A stretch of DNA of 64,000 nucleotides. Source: Acytostelium subglobosum LB1. Taxonomy: Eukaryota > Evosea > Eumycetozoa > Acytosteliales > Acytosteliaceae. Positions 47,150 to 57,783 of the stretch are shown in pieces (within the stretch, counting starts at the first letter, position 1; each line of letters starts with the position of its first letter). Position numbers and translations under genes: made by a program. Where the stretch lies: NCBI RefSeq assembly GCF_000787575.1, contig NW_012236530.1, positions 316,734 through 380,733 of the forward strand, in the 5' to 3' direction. The notes beneath the pieces are model-generated. The model was not told the origin of the DNA, did not search any database, and worked only from the letters and a program-made list of their open reading frames with translations.

Positions 47150-50100
47150 ATTCTCTCTATCTCTATCTATCTCTATCTCTTCTCACTTTTTCAAAGTCCA
47201 TAACAAAATAACGAATTATTTCAATGATGTCACTATTATAGTTAATACTTTGTCATCATTATTGGAGATATTGTACAATATGGTAATATCAATCATATAT
47301 TATGTAGATGTATATATAAAGATAAAGTAATGTATTTGAATCAATCTATAAATAATGATATAGTTGTAAATATCTGTATAAATTATTCAAAAATAATCAA
47401 TAGTAAATTGGTGACGGGAGGTTCTCGGGAATTCCTGATGCTATTACCATTAAAGACTAATATTGGTACCAATTGAGAGAATGAATTATCAGTTGAGGGG
47501 ATAATGGTGATCAGATTACAACATGTAGTAGGAAATATATTTCTTATACAAATTATTATTATTGGTTTACAAATAAGATCCCAGGGATACCCAGATTTCA
47601 ATATGATTAACAAACAATGGCCTTTAGTAATCTACTCGATACTATCTATTGATGGCGATCTATGAAGGACTCAGATCAAAGTTAACTTTGTCCTTCCAAA
47701 TATTTGTATTATTATTATTTTTATTAATATTAGGAAGGACATGTTACAAGAATATATTTGGTGAATGGTTGTTGATGTGGCTGGGTCTACAAATCAAAAT
47801 CCGGAAAGGAGATTGGTCAATGGTAGAAGATAAGGTTAGTGATGTTAGAAGGGAAGTCCAAGAATAGAGTACTTAGGACCACCTTACTAATCAAGAATTA
47901 GAATCTTTGACGACTGTTGGACAAACAAAAAGACTTAAAGTGACGCACTGCGAGGGTTCGTCTTTTGTGTTCACTTCACTGATTGATTGATTGATTGGAT
48001 AGCTGAATGATTGAAATTCAAATCTGTCGTCCTTCAATAAGTCCGTCGAGCAGTTAAGCTTTTAAGATTGATCCACCTAAAATATTATTAATAGAATATT
48101 TGAGGATGGATTCGCCAGGGGATCAGGATTGAGTCTCGATCTTAACTTCATCACTGATGGAACTTTATTGTTAACAACTAATGTATGAATGGTTGTTGGT
48201 AGTTAGGATATAATAGATGGAGGTTGATTATCTGATCCATCGCAAACAACAAACAACTGGTATTCCAGGTCCAAAGGAAGTGGAAGGTAATGGGGTGATG
48301 TAGTGTGGTGTGGTGTGGGATGATGACGATAACGATTGAGTCAGTGTGTTAGTTGTGTGATGTGTGTGAGGGTGCTGATCAAATAATTGGGTTGTGTGAG
48401 AGGGGCGAGATAGATCAATTACATCTACACACTCAATCATCACTGGCACTGAGATCTACAAAGAGAGGCTGCATTATCGTATCCGTCAGCCTGAACTGAA
48501 ACCCTTTGGACGCAGCACGCCCCTTGCCTGGAGAATCAGCAACAGACAACAACAACACAACAACAACAACAACTACAACAACAACCTTGTTCTTTCTCCA
48601 AACAAACAGAACCTTCTGCTTGCCTGCTGCGGCCTGCCTCCATCTACACTACATCTTTGTTGTTGCATGTTGTTATTGATGTCTACCCCTCACATTCAAT
48701 CACTCAAGCAATCACTCCTCTCACTCAATCACTCAATCACTCACTGATTCACAAACAAACAGCTACAGAGCGACGTAAACTTACTCACCAATAACTCAGT
48801 GCATCGAGCTCGGAGGCTTCGCGGATTGGACAGTGGATGGCAGACGGATGCAATCCATCTTGCATCAGATTTAAATCATATAATGTGTATAAATGGGTAC
48901 ATAGGCTAGGCTGTGTGTGTTGACCTTGGTCTGGCAACGCGTGGTTGGGTGATGCAGTTCCAAGGTGCAAAAAGGAGGAGGAGAAATCACGTTGATCAAG
49001 CTCCAAGTACTTGTGACGCCTAACACCAACCTATCACTATCCTATCGTATCGTATCAGTATCGGTATCGTATCCAACAGGCCATCCAAGGGCCATCACTA
49101 ACACTAACACTAACAATAATAACTTTAGATTATTTGATTTGTCAACAGTATCATCAGTCATCATAACCTTGATCCAAAGTACAGTTAGTTGATCAAACAT
49201 TAACTAATCGTCGTCGTCGACATCATCAACATCCACATACTCATACTCATCAATCACTCATCACAAACTCAGTCACTCACTTCACTTGTTGTTGATTGTT
49301 GTCAATATATCTATCTCTTCATCCAACAACACACACTCGCACGCTCAATCAATCAAACACATAAACACATTAACACACAATCATAGATATATATATACAT
49401 CAACTCACTCACTCTCTAACTCAATCACTTTGTTTGGACAAATATATACCGCATTGCATCTCATCACCCGGTTGTGTCTGTTGTTGGGTAGTTCCATTCG
49501 CGGCATTTCACTCACATTCACCGCCAGCCAGCCACAATCCAGCCACATCCAGTCAACTTCCAGCTAGCTTAGCCAACCAGTCTAAACACCGTCCAGCCCC
49601 CGATCCATCCGGTCAACCATCATCCAACACACACATATATACATATATATACAACAACAACAACATAAACATACAACAGGACCTCCTAAACAAGTCATCA
49701 TCAGCCAGCGACTCGGGACCCATTCTCCACATCTGCACCGTCCATCAATCCATCACACCAACATAGCTCATCTCATCGCTCCTCCAGCTTCCACAATATT
49801 TTTTGTTAAATACCGGACTAGCATCCATCTATCCATCCACCAACCAGCATTCATCTCTTAGTCAAAGGACGGAACAAAGACTTGTAACTCATACCTTGTA
49901 CAATATAATAATAATAATAATAATATAATATTATCTCTCCAACATCCCATCATCATACATATATGTATATTAATTAATTGATTGAATCATCCGCATCCTT
50001 TAAACATTTATCCGCCACGGTCCATTCCTTCAATTCAATTGTATTATAATATTATAACCAACCAACATGTATGTATCCGCTCTCTCCCTTATGTTTGATT

Positions 50101-50312
50101 GATTTCTGATCGATGACTAATTATCCCCGGCCTGCCGATCCAACCCTTCCTCTCCCTCACCCTCACTTAATCACAAAGACTGACTGCCTGACCTTTCCTG
50201 AGCCGATTGGGAAACTGACTACGTCTCTGCCACGGAACCCTTGCCTGCCTGCCATCCATCCAACCAACAATCCATCCAACCATCCAACCAAGCAACACAC
50301 TGATCAAACAAA
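47150..50312. other. 3.2-kb non-coding stretch upstream of the LRR gene
   Basis: A very AT-rich part (47200-48200) includes a weak frame at 47649-47867 with one hydrophobic helix (IFVLLLFLLILG), too little to support a gene. The part from 48230 to 50312 is richer in CA/CAAC/TCAA repeats and probably holds the promoter and 5' UTR of the LRR gene. A GTATGT donor at 50070 may open a 5' UTR intron. No tRNA or transposon was recognised. Confidence 0.45.
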
Positions 50313-52865
50313 ATGATTGTCTCTCCATCCAACGACAAACTCAATATTATTCCCTCGATGAGGATAAAGAATATCAACTTGTCTAATATATCCTCGCCAA
50401 ACTCGTTGTCTTGTCCTTCATCTCCCAGCTCAACAAGCTATAGCGCCAACCTAGCTGGCGGATCATACACTAGTGGAGGAGTCAACTACAACTTCAGCCT
50501 CAGCACACCACCCTTCTCATCAGTGCCATCATCTGGCATTAACAACAACATCAACAACAATAACTACAGCCTCATTGGACAAACAATGTCTGGCATTGGA
50601 TCATCATCAGGCCTAAGCTCTCCATCAAGGAAGCAGGCTCAACTCTACAAGGACTTTTGCGCCAGATATCTGACGCTGTCGTCCCTAACAATCCGTCTGT
50701 CATCATCACAAGAGTTGGTCACTATTTCCGAAGCACTCAAACTTCGCCACTCAATCTCCACATTGAATCTAAGCCATAACAAGTCTATCAAGGACTTGGA
50801 TGCCTGGATTGCATTTGGCTTCGCCCTGAAGATGCCCTCGCAGACCATCACCAACCTGGACCTCAGCCACAACTACTTGGGTGCAGAAGGCCTGTCTCCT
50901 ATTATATCGGACGTTATCCGCGCCAACAAGAGTCTGACCTGGTTGAACCTCAGCTTCAACAGTCTGGACCAAGACGAGAACCACTCCATACTGGAGGCCC
51001 TGGTGGCCAACCAGACCATCACCCATTTGGACCTATCATACAACGAGTACCAGCTGTCCTCCGATGTGTCAAAGCGTCTGTGTAACTACATCGCCACGTC
51101 CAAGTCGATAGCAACCCTCAACTTTAACAACAATAGTACTCGCAACCCACTCCGCGGACTGCCTGCCGCCATTAAAGCCAACACATCTCTAAAGTGCCTT
51201 GACCTCAGCTCTATGACCTTTGCCGACTCTGATGCCCACGATCTGCTACGTGCTTTGCTAAACTCTCCAACAGTCGAGTCAATCAAGCTGTTCCACAGTG
51301 TGTTGTCCACATGTAATATGCCATTGGGTGATCGCATCACCGAGGCACTGGCCCTTCGCTACCAAGAGCATGACTTGATTGAAGATGAGAAGCTGCGCGA
51401 CTCTCTTCAGGGCAGTCCACGTTCATCCACACTGTGCGAGATCCATCCCCTGACCTACTTGAACATTGGAGGCATCAACTTTGGTCGCAAGGGCTTCGCC
51501 GCTTTCCTTGACATCTTTAGTCGCAACCAAGATATTGACAACCTGGACATAAGTGCCAACCAATTGAACGAGGCAAATGGTGAGGAGCTGGCCAACTTTA
51601 TCCAACTCAACGAGTCCATTCGCACACTCAACATTAGCAACAACGGCCTCTACGAAAAGACTGTGGCCATTGCCGACGCACTCAAGAACAACCACTCCAT
51701 CACCAACCTCAACATGTCCAACACTCGCTCTTCCAACCTCATTGGCAAGGTACTGGCTCGTGCGCTGCCACTCAATCAGACACTGACCGTCCTGGACATC
51801 TCGCGTACCAAGTTGGGTCCTGGTGGCCTACTTGACTTTGCTTTGCAACTTGGACTCAACAATATCAAGCTTGAGTACCTCAACTTGGACGAGACCGACC
51901 TGGGTGATCGTGGCACCGCCCTCATAGGTGAAGCGTTGCTCACCAACACAACACTCAAGCACCTGTCACTCAACACCAACTCGATCAAGAAGGACGGCGC
52001 CAAGAGTCTGGGCAAGGCTCTCAAGAAGAACACAACACTACAAACTCTCCAACTTGGCTACAATCAGATTGATGTTGGTGGTCTCAAGTCCATTGCCAAT
52101 GGTCTGAAGATCAATACCAAGCTGAGTGAGCTATCGATCAAGAACAACTTCATCCCAGACAAGGGTGGAGTTCAGCTGGCCGAGTCGCTCAAGAACAACA
52201 GGACACTGGAGGTGCTCAATCTGCATGGCAACTTGTTTGGCAACAAGTGTGGCATGGCCATCCTCAAGTTGCTCTCCCACAACCACACTCTGATCACAGT
52301 CGATGTGTCTCACAATCAGATCGAGAAGGAGCTGCAACAAGAGATTGGTGCTGCCTATCGCAGGAACCAGTACATCACCTCAATGAACATCAGCCAGAGT
52401 GAGATGGAGTCAATCACAGACAGCCCACGCTTCTTTGCCAGCCCCAACAGTGCCATCCATCCGAACTACAGCACCGACTCACTCACACACAATCAGATCA
52501 AGTCATTCCTGGCCAAGGGTCACCTGTCGCCTACGCTATCATGCTCATCTTTGCCCAATATGGCCATTGCCACGTCTTCAACGATGCCAGCATCTGCACT
52601 GCCCTCGCCCACCTCACCACCTATGTCGACATCGTTCTCTGCGTCCTCAAGCTCGCCATCGTCTTCCCCTACCACCAGCCACCTACAGTCATCATCCTCT
52701 CCCTGCCTGACGGATGGACATAAGCAGCCCTCACTCATGCGTCGCCATGCACCCATCCGCAAGGAGATGTCAATGACATCGATACTCAGTGGACGCGGAC
52801 CACTCGCCGCCAGTGCACCTGCCATCACACAACATACCCAGTCAACTGGCAACTGTTCACCATAA
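50313..52865 (+). CDS. RNI-type leucine-rich-repeat protein
   Basis: A single exon of 850 residues. After an about 110-residue Ser/Asn-rich N-terminus, the protein is a long array of about 28-residue ribonuclease-inhibitor-type LRRs. Typical units are TITNLDLSHNYLGAEGLSPIISDVIRANKSLTWLNLSFNSL, LKHLSLNTNSIKKDGAKSLGKALKKNTTLQTLQLGYNQI and LEVLNLHGNLFGNKCGMAILKLLSHNHTLITVDVSHNQI. The last 200 residues are Ser/Pro-rich and disordered, with a basic patch (LMRRHAPIRKEM). There is no signal peptide, NACHT, kinase or F-box domain visible. NLRC3-like LRR proteins are common in amoebae, usually as protein-binding scaffolds; no partner can be named. A long, repeat-rich 5' region precedes the ATG. Confidence 0.85.
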   Translation: MIVSPSNDKLNIIPSMRIKNINLSNISSPNSLSCPSSPSSTSYSANLAGGSYTSGGVNYNFSLSTPPFSSVPSSGINNNINNNNYSLIGQTMSGIGSSSGLSSPSRKQAQLYKDFCARYLTLSSLTIRLSSSQELVTISEALKLRHSISTLNLSHNKSIKDLDAWIAFGFALKMPSQTITNLDLSHNYLGAEGLSPIISDVIRANKSLTWLNLSFNSLDQDENHSILEALVANQTITHLDLSYNEYQLSSDVSKRLCNYIATSKSIATLNFNNNSTRNPLRGLPAAIKANTSLKCLDLSSMTFADSDAHDLLRALLNSPTVESIKLFHSVLSTCNMPLGDRITEALALRYQEHDLIEDEKLRDSLQGSPRSSTLCEIHPLTYLNIGGINFGRKGFAAFLDIFSRNQDIDNLDISANQLNEANGEELANFIQLNESIRTLNISNNGLYEKTVAIADALKNNHSITNLNMSNTRSSNLIGKVLARALPLNQTLTVLDISRTKLGPGGLLDFALQLGLNNIKLEYLNLDETDLGDRGTALIGEALLTNTTLKHLSLNTNSIKKDGAKSLGKALKKNTTLQTLQLGYNQIDVGGLKSIANGLKINTKLSELSIKNNFIPDKGGVQLAESLKNNRTLEVLNLHGNLFGNKCGMAILKLLSHNHTLITVDVSHNQIEKELQQEIGAAYRRNQYITSMNISQSEMESITDSPRFFASPNSAIHPNYSTDSLTHNQIKSFLAKGHLSPTLSCSSLPNMAIATSSTMPASALPSPTSPPMSTSFSASSSSPSSSPTTSHLQSSSSPCLTDGHKQPSLMRRHAPIRKEMSMTSILSGRGPLAASAPAITQHTQSTGNCSP

Positions 52866-53225
52866 TATATACCTGTTGTAATTAGTAATTATAGTCCCCT
52901 CGCCTTCCAAACAAGCTATACACCATCCATCGTGATCAACTCCACAAGTGTCATTGTTAGACTCAATGACATGTCGTGGGCTGGTATGATGGATCGACCA
53001 CTACCTTCTTGGAAGCTGCTCCAACGAGCTAACCTTGTAATAAATTATACTCTTTCATTCATTCATTCACTTGACCTTCTTGTCTTGTCTACCTCCAGCA
53101 TATCTTCATACTTTCACGTCTTCACGACATACGTGGATAGTTGGTTGTTGCTCTGCAAATGGGCCTCTTGCCTCCCATCCGCGAGCCATAGTTTGTTTAT
53201 TTACAACACTAATGAGTGATACAAG
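52866..53225. other. Convergent spacer between LRR gene and PKA-like gene
   Basis: Holds 3' flanks of two convergent genes and nothing else recognisable. Confidence 0.5.
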
Positions 53226-56200
53226 CTAGATGTGTCCATCGAAACCTTCGAATGAATCTGATCTGCCTTCTTCAGAGTGTGCGTGGATGTCCATGTCGCC
53301 AGGTGCCATGCTTGACTCGACTGATGGCAGTGGCTGAGACATGAAGCTGGACAGGTGGAAGAATGGTCCAAACGAATCACGTCGCTCCAGTTGATTCCAA
53401 TCGACATCATGGAACCATGCGTGGTTCTTGATCTCAACGGCATCCAGCTTGGATCCCAATCGCTTGTCGGGATCATAGTGCAACAACTTTTGAACGAGGT
53501 CTTTGCAATGATGTGGGAAGCCCGAGGGGAAGTCCACGATGGCCGACTTTGCATTGCCTCGAGCGCCCTCCAAGAAGAAGGCAATATTGCTTTGTGAGTT
53601 GTTGTCATTGTCTGGATCCAGTGAGAATGGTGGGTAGCCTGTTATCAGCTCATACAATACGATGCCGACAGACCACCAATCAGCGGCCTTGCCATGTCCC
53701 TTTGACAACATGATCTCAGGTGCCATATAGTCCAATGTTCCGCACATGCTCATTGTCCTGTAGGTGCAAGGTATGTTTGTTAGTGACTTGTCCGAGGCAC
53801 ATCATCGTAAGTGAGGTACATACTTCTCATCAATCCTCTTGGCAAAGCCAAAGTCTGCCAGTTTGATGTGGCCATAGTTGTCGACAAGTACGTTCTCAGG
53901 CTGGAGTGATTGAAATGTGTGAGTGATGAGTGAGACGCAAGGGCCAGGTCTAAGGATATACATACCTTTAGATCACGGTAAATGATGTTCTGTCTGTGAA
54001 GGTACTCAAGTGCCAGGACTATCTCAGCAATGATGAGCTTGGCAGTCCTTTCCTCAAACTGCATCTCTGAGCGAATGTAATTGAAAAGTTCTCCCTTGCC
54101 AACATACTCCATGATGAAGTACAGGAATGAGCGTGTCTTGAATGTGGCGAACCTAATGACGTTGATTGAGAGGTTAGTGGATGTATGTCGCATGGTTGAG
54201 GTTGACGTATACATACAGCTTGACAATGAATGGGTTGGAGATGGAAAGCATGATGTTCTTCTCATTGAGGATGTGCTCGATTTGTTTGGAGTTGGTGATG
54301 CGACTTCGGTTGAGCACTTTGAGACAGAAAGAGATGTTGGTGGGAAGGTGTCGATAGAGACGGACGGTGCCGAACGAGCCAGAGCCAATCTCGGACTGGA
54401 ATGTAAAATGTGACAGCTTGACAGAGGCCCAATCGATCTGATAGGGGTTGGCACCCGTGGCAGTGGCAGTGTTGCTGGTCATGGACAGAGGCAACATTGG
54501 GGGCGGTGACGGAGATGGCGTGTACAGCATCAGGTGGTTCATGGTCGTCTGGATCGCATCATAGGACGCGTTGAGATTAACGTGGTTGTGATGGATGTGT
54601 TGAGGGTGATGGAGATGATGTGCAGACATGTTGTGATGGTGATGATTGAGCATAAAAGGATGGCCAACGACTGATGTCATTGTTGTCGGGTATGAGTTGG
54701 CCACTGTGTGATGTTGATGTTGATGATGATGTTGTTGTTGTTGTTGTTGGTGATGGTGGGTGGGCTGGAGGAAGATTGGCGTAGACTGTCCGGAAAATGC
54801 TTGGCTGGCGGGCGACTGTGGCACCTGGATGGCCACAGGCTTGGAGCTCATCAGGGGTCTATTTACATAGGAGGCGGATGAGGACGAAGCCATACTTGGC
54901 GAATAGTCGTCCAGCATGAAAATTGGAGGAGGTCCCGCTGTGGCGGCGACGGCAGACGAAAAAAGTAGGTTGGAGGCGGCGGAGGCAGCACTGGCGACAT
55001 GTCCAGGGTGGTAGAAAAATGGTGGAGGTGGCGAAGGTGATGGATTTGGCATACCATGCATTGGCTGCATCATTGGCGATGACAATGACATGTGTTGAGC
55101 TTTCTGAGCAATAAGTGTTGGTGACACTATTGGCGTGGGGTATGGCTCAGCCTTCTTTGGTTTGGTCTTTGGTGATTTTAAGCTATTATTATTATTGATG
55201 TTGTTAATGTTGTTGGCGGTGTTGGTGGTGTTGTTGTTGTTGGACGTGGTGTGTTTATGTTGATTGGACATTGGAACGATGCTGCCAGTGCTAGTGCCAG
55301 GGAAAAAGTATGCTTGTGGAGGAGAGATTGAGGAGCTTGGGGAAAATGTTCGAAGTGGCGGAGATGGTGAAGGATTTACAATATTGACAGGATATGATGG
55401 TGATGTCATGGAAGTAATGGATCCGTTACCAAAGCCAGAGTTCAAAAAAATTGCGGTAGGATGATGTGGATGTGGTTGGAAATGTGGAGTTGTGGAGGAT
55501 GAGGAAGAAGAAGAGGAGGAAGATGATGATGGAACAAGTTGTTGATGTTGGTCCATGATGGTGGATGTAGAGGTAGAGGTAGAGGTAGAGGAAGAAAATG
55601 TCGTCGAGGAGGATGAAGCGGAGGAGGATTGAATCGGCAGGGCTGAAGAGTCAGAGGCAGCTGATGCAGAGCCCTCCTTCTGTAGCTTATATTTATGAAT
55701 GGATTCAACGAAAGAATATAATATTGACTTGGCAACCTTGATCTGTGACTTGACATTGAATACCTCATCATTATCATTAAGTATCTGTTATTGTTAGTGA
55801 GAGTGTGTGATAAATAATGTTAATTTATGGGATGGAATAATTCCATAAATGGTTTGTTATTTTTGGAACTTACATTGACAAGATGTTCCAGGTTTGTGAG
55901 TGAGTTTGTTGATAGACTATACAGTTGGTTGACATAATCTGAAGAGACATAATAATTTGGAAGACCTGGATTGCTTGAATAAAGTGTCATATCCTCGCAT
56001 TGTCTATTGTGGCTGAATAATTGAAATGATGGATGTGGATTATTAGTATTATTCGTATTATTATTATTATTTGGATGTCCAGACATCAATCCAATCTTAA
56101 TCCTAATCATACTTGTGATGTTGGTGGAATGTGTCCAGACTTTGTTGTTGATAGTTGTGGACATGTGATAGTGGTGGTGAACTGCTTGGCTCCATCAATG

Positions 56201-56234
56201 TATTTGGTTCGTCAATAACGATGGTGGCATCCAT
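53226..56234 (-). CDS. AGC-family protein kinase, PKA catalytic-subunit-like
   Basis: Six exons (56234-56113, 56012-55874, 55784-54217, 54152-53966, 53900-53824, 53757-53226), all in phase, 874 residues. The first 540 residues are low complexity (Ser, Asn, Pro, His, Gln) with a helical stretch [25 protein letters not shown]. The kinase domain has GSGSFGTV (from about 554), CLK (Lys about 576), [35 protein letters not shown] and [41 protein letters not shown]. The C-tail has an FEGF hydrophobic motif. The activation segment is [11 protein letters not shown] where PKA has RTWTLCGTPEY, so Ser replaces the usual phospho-Thr. A long N-terminus is also known from dictyostelid PkaC. I cannot say if this is PkaC itself or a relative. 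Exon 1 ([10 protein letters not shown]) was found from splice phase; the ATG at 56164 is in another frame. Confidence 0.8.
55833..55845. repeat. Intronic palindrome TGGAATAATTCCA
   Basis: A perfect inverted repeat inside intron 2 (55785-55873) of the PKA-like gene, matching the pattern in the sdhA, PPR and kinase-GNAT introns. Confidence 0.8.
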
Positions 56235-57783
56235 GATGATTGTCGTCTAGGTGGCCCTGCTTGGGTGTCAGTCCTGGTTGTCAATTGTGATTGGATTTGG
56301 ATTTGAATTGATTGATTGATTGATTATGTGTGTGTATGTATGTATATTGGATTATTGTATCGGTCACGTGGATTGTAGAATGACTTCTTGAACAACAACA
56401 ATCAATCTCAAAGTTGACATCAGAGTAGGAAGAGGGGTGGATGTTGTTGGACCTTCACACTCGTCCGTGTCGTCGTGTCGGTAACCCTTTGATTGATTGA
56501 TTGACTGACTGAGTCGAGAGTGTACCTGAGCTGAACCTGTATGAATGAATGGACCAATCCAAGAAGCCAATCCAAGCCAATCCGGGTAGGGTCTATTAAT
56601 TAGAGGTATGTATGAAAGCGAGAGAGTGTGTGTGTGTGTGACGGTGTGAGGGAGTGAGATTGTGAGAGCAACAGATGCCGTTATTCCTGGCACCAGGTAT
56701 GAGAGGTCCTTTAACAGACGACGAATTGATTGATTGTTTGTTTGTTTGATTGTTTCGATTGTGTGTTTGTGTGTGAGAGGGTGTGTGTGTGTGTGTAGTT
56801 TGTGGATTGGGCTGCTCGGAGCTTAATCTCGTCTGTTCTGGCGGAATAGTTGCATCAATCGCCCTCTGTCCTTGAACACACATACACACACAAACAAACT
56901 AACATCATTCATTCAATCAACCAATCTATCTAACATCCATACAAGGTGGGAATTATCATAAAGTTTTAACGGCGTGCTGCTCACGTATTCAATCATTCAT
57001 GCTCTGAGGCACAGAGATAGACACAAACCTTGTGTGTAAATCGTCAAGGTTTGTAGGTAGCTAACTTGGTGAGTGAGATGAATTTGACTGAATTTGAGCG
57101 ATGCATGCACATCGATATTTAATAAATGGATGGGCATTGTAGCATCATCAGTACTGTCTGTCAGTCAGAGGTCTCGCGTGTCGTGGTTGAGGCGTGTCAT
57201 TTCGAATTTATTCGTCTGGGCTGTATGGTGCAGTGTGGTTTTGAAAGCCCAACCCCTGGACCACCACACACAAACGATCACATTCATGTAGGGTGGGTCA
57301 CATGAAACATAACAATGTTCGTCAGTGTGTGTTTTTTTGTTTGGAATGATGGAGAGACGAACTATGTTCCATCATCAGGTCGAGATGGTTTGTTCAATCC
57401 CCATCACCCCTACCCTATCCTACTTTCTACCAAACCGACTAACTCAATTTTAATCCCAAAGCCAAGACAAAGGCCGCAACCCTGCCCATAAGTACTCACA
57501 CCCCCTATTCATTACCAGATCAAGGATCAACCTCTCTTCACATTGAATCTTTGATTATGTTTGTTTGCCCAACGAGAATCTAAATTTGGGCCCATACATA
57601 CCCATCAATCATTCCAAACAAACACACTCACCAATGTATTTGATTGATCAGTGGCCCCATCAAAGTAATCAAGTTTCTTTGCATGTATTACTTACACGTG
57701 ATCGTCTTTGCGCGTTGCCAAGACCATGGACCGTCCGTGTGAGTGAGAGAGCGATATGATGTGATGTGCAAGGTCTTTCTTTG
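56235..57783. other. Intergenic stretch of 1.55 kb
   Basis: Upstream flank of the PKA-like gene and 3' flank of the multi-zinc-finger gene. It holds GT/TG and TTGA runs (56290-56340, 56620-56790). No ORF looks coding and no RNA gene was recognised. A CCCATAAG at 57486 has no recognisable RNA beside it. Confidence 0.5.

Noticed and set aside
47649-47867. A 72-codon plus-strand ORF with one hydrophobic helix
   Set aside because: It is isolated in very AT-rich DNA, has no splice partner or homology that I recognise, and similar frames arise by chance there.
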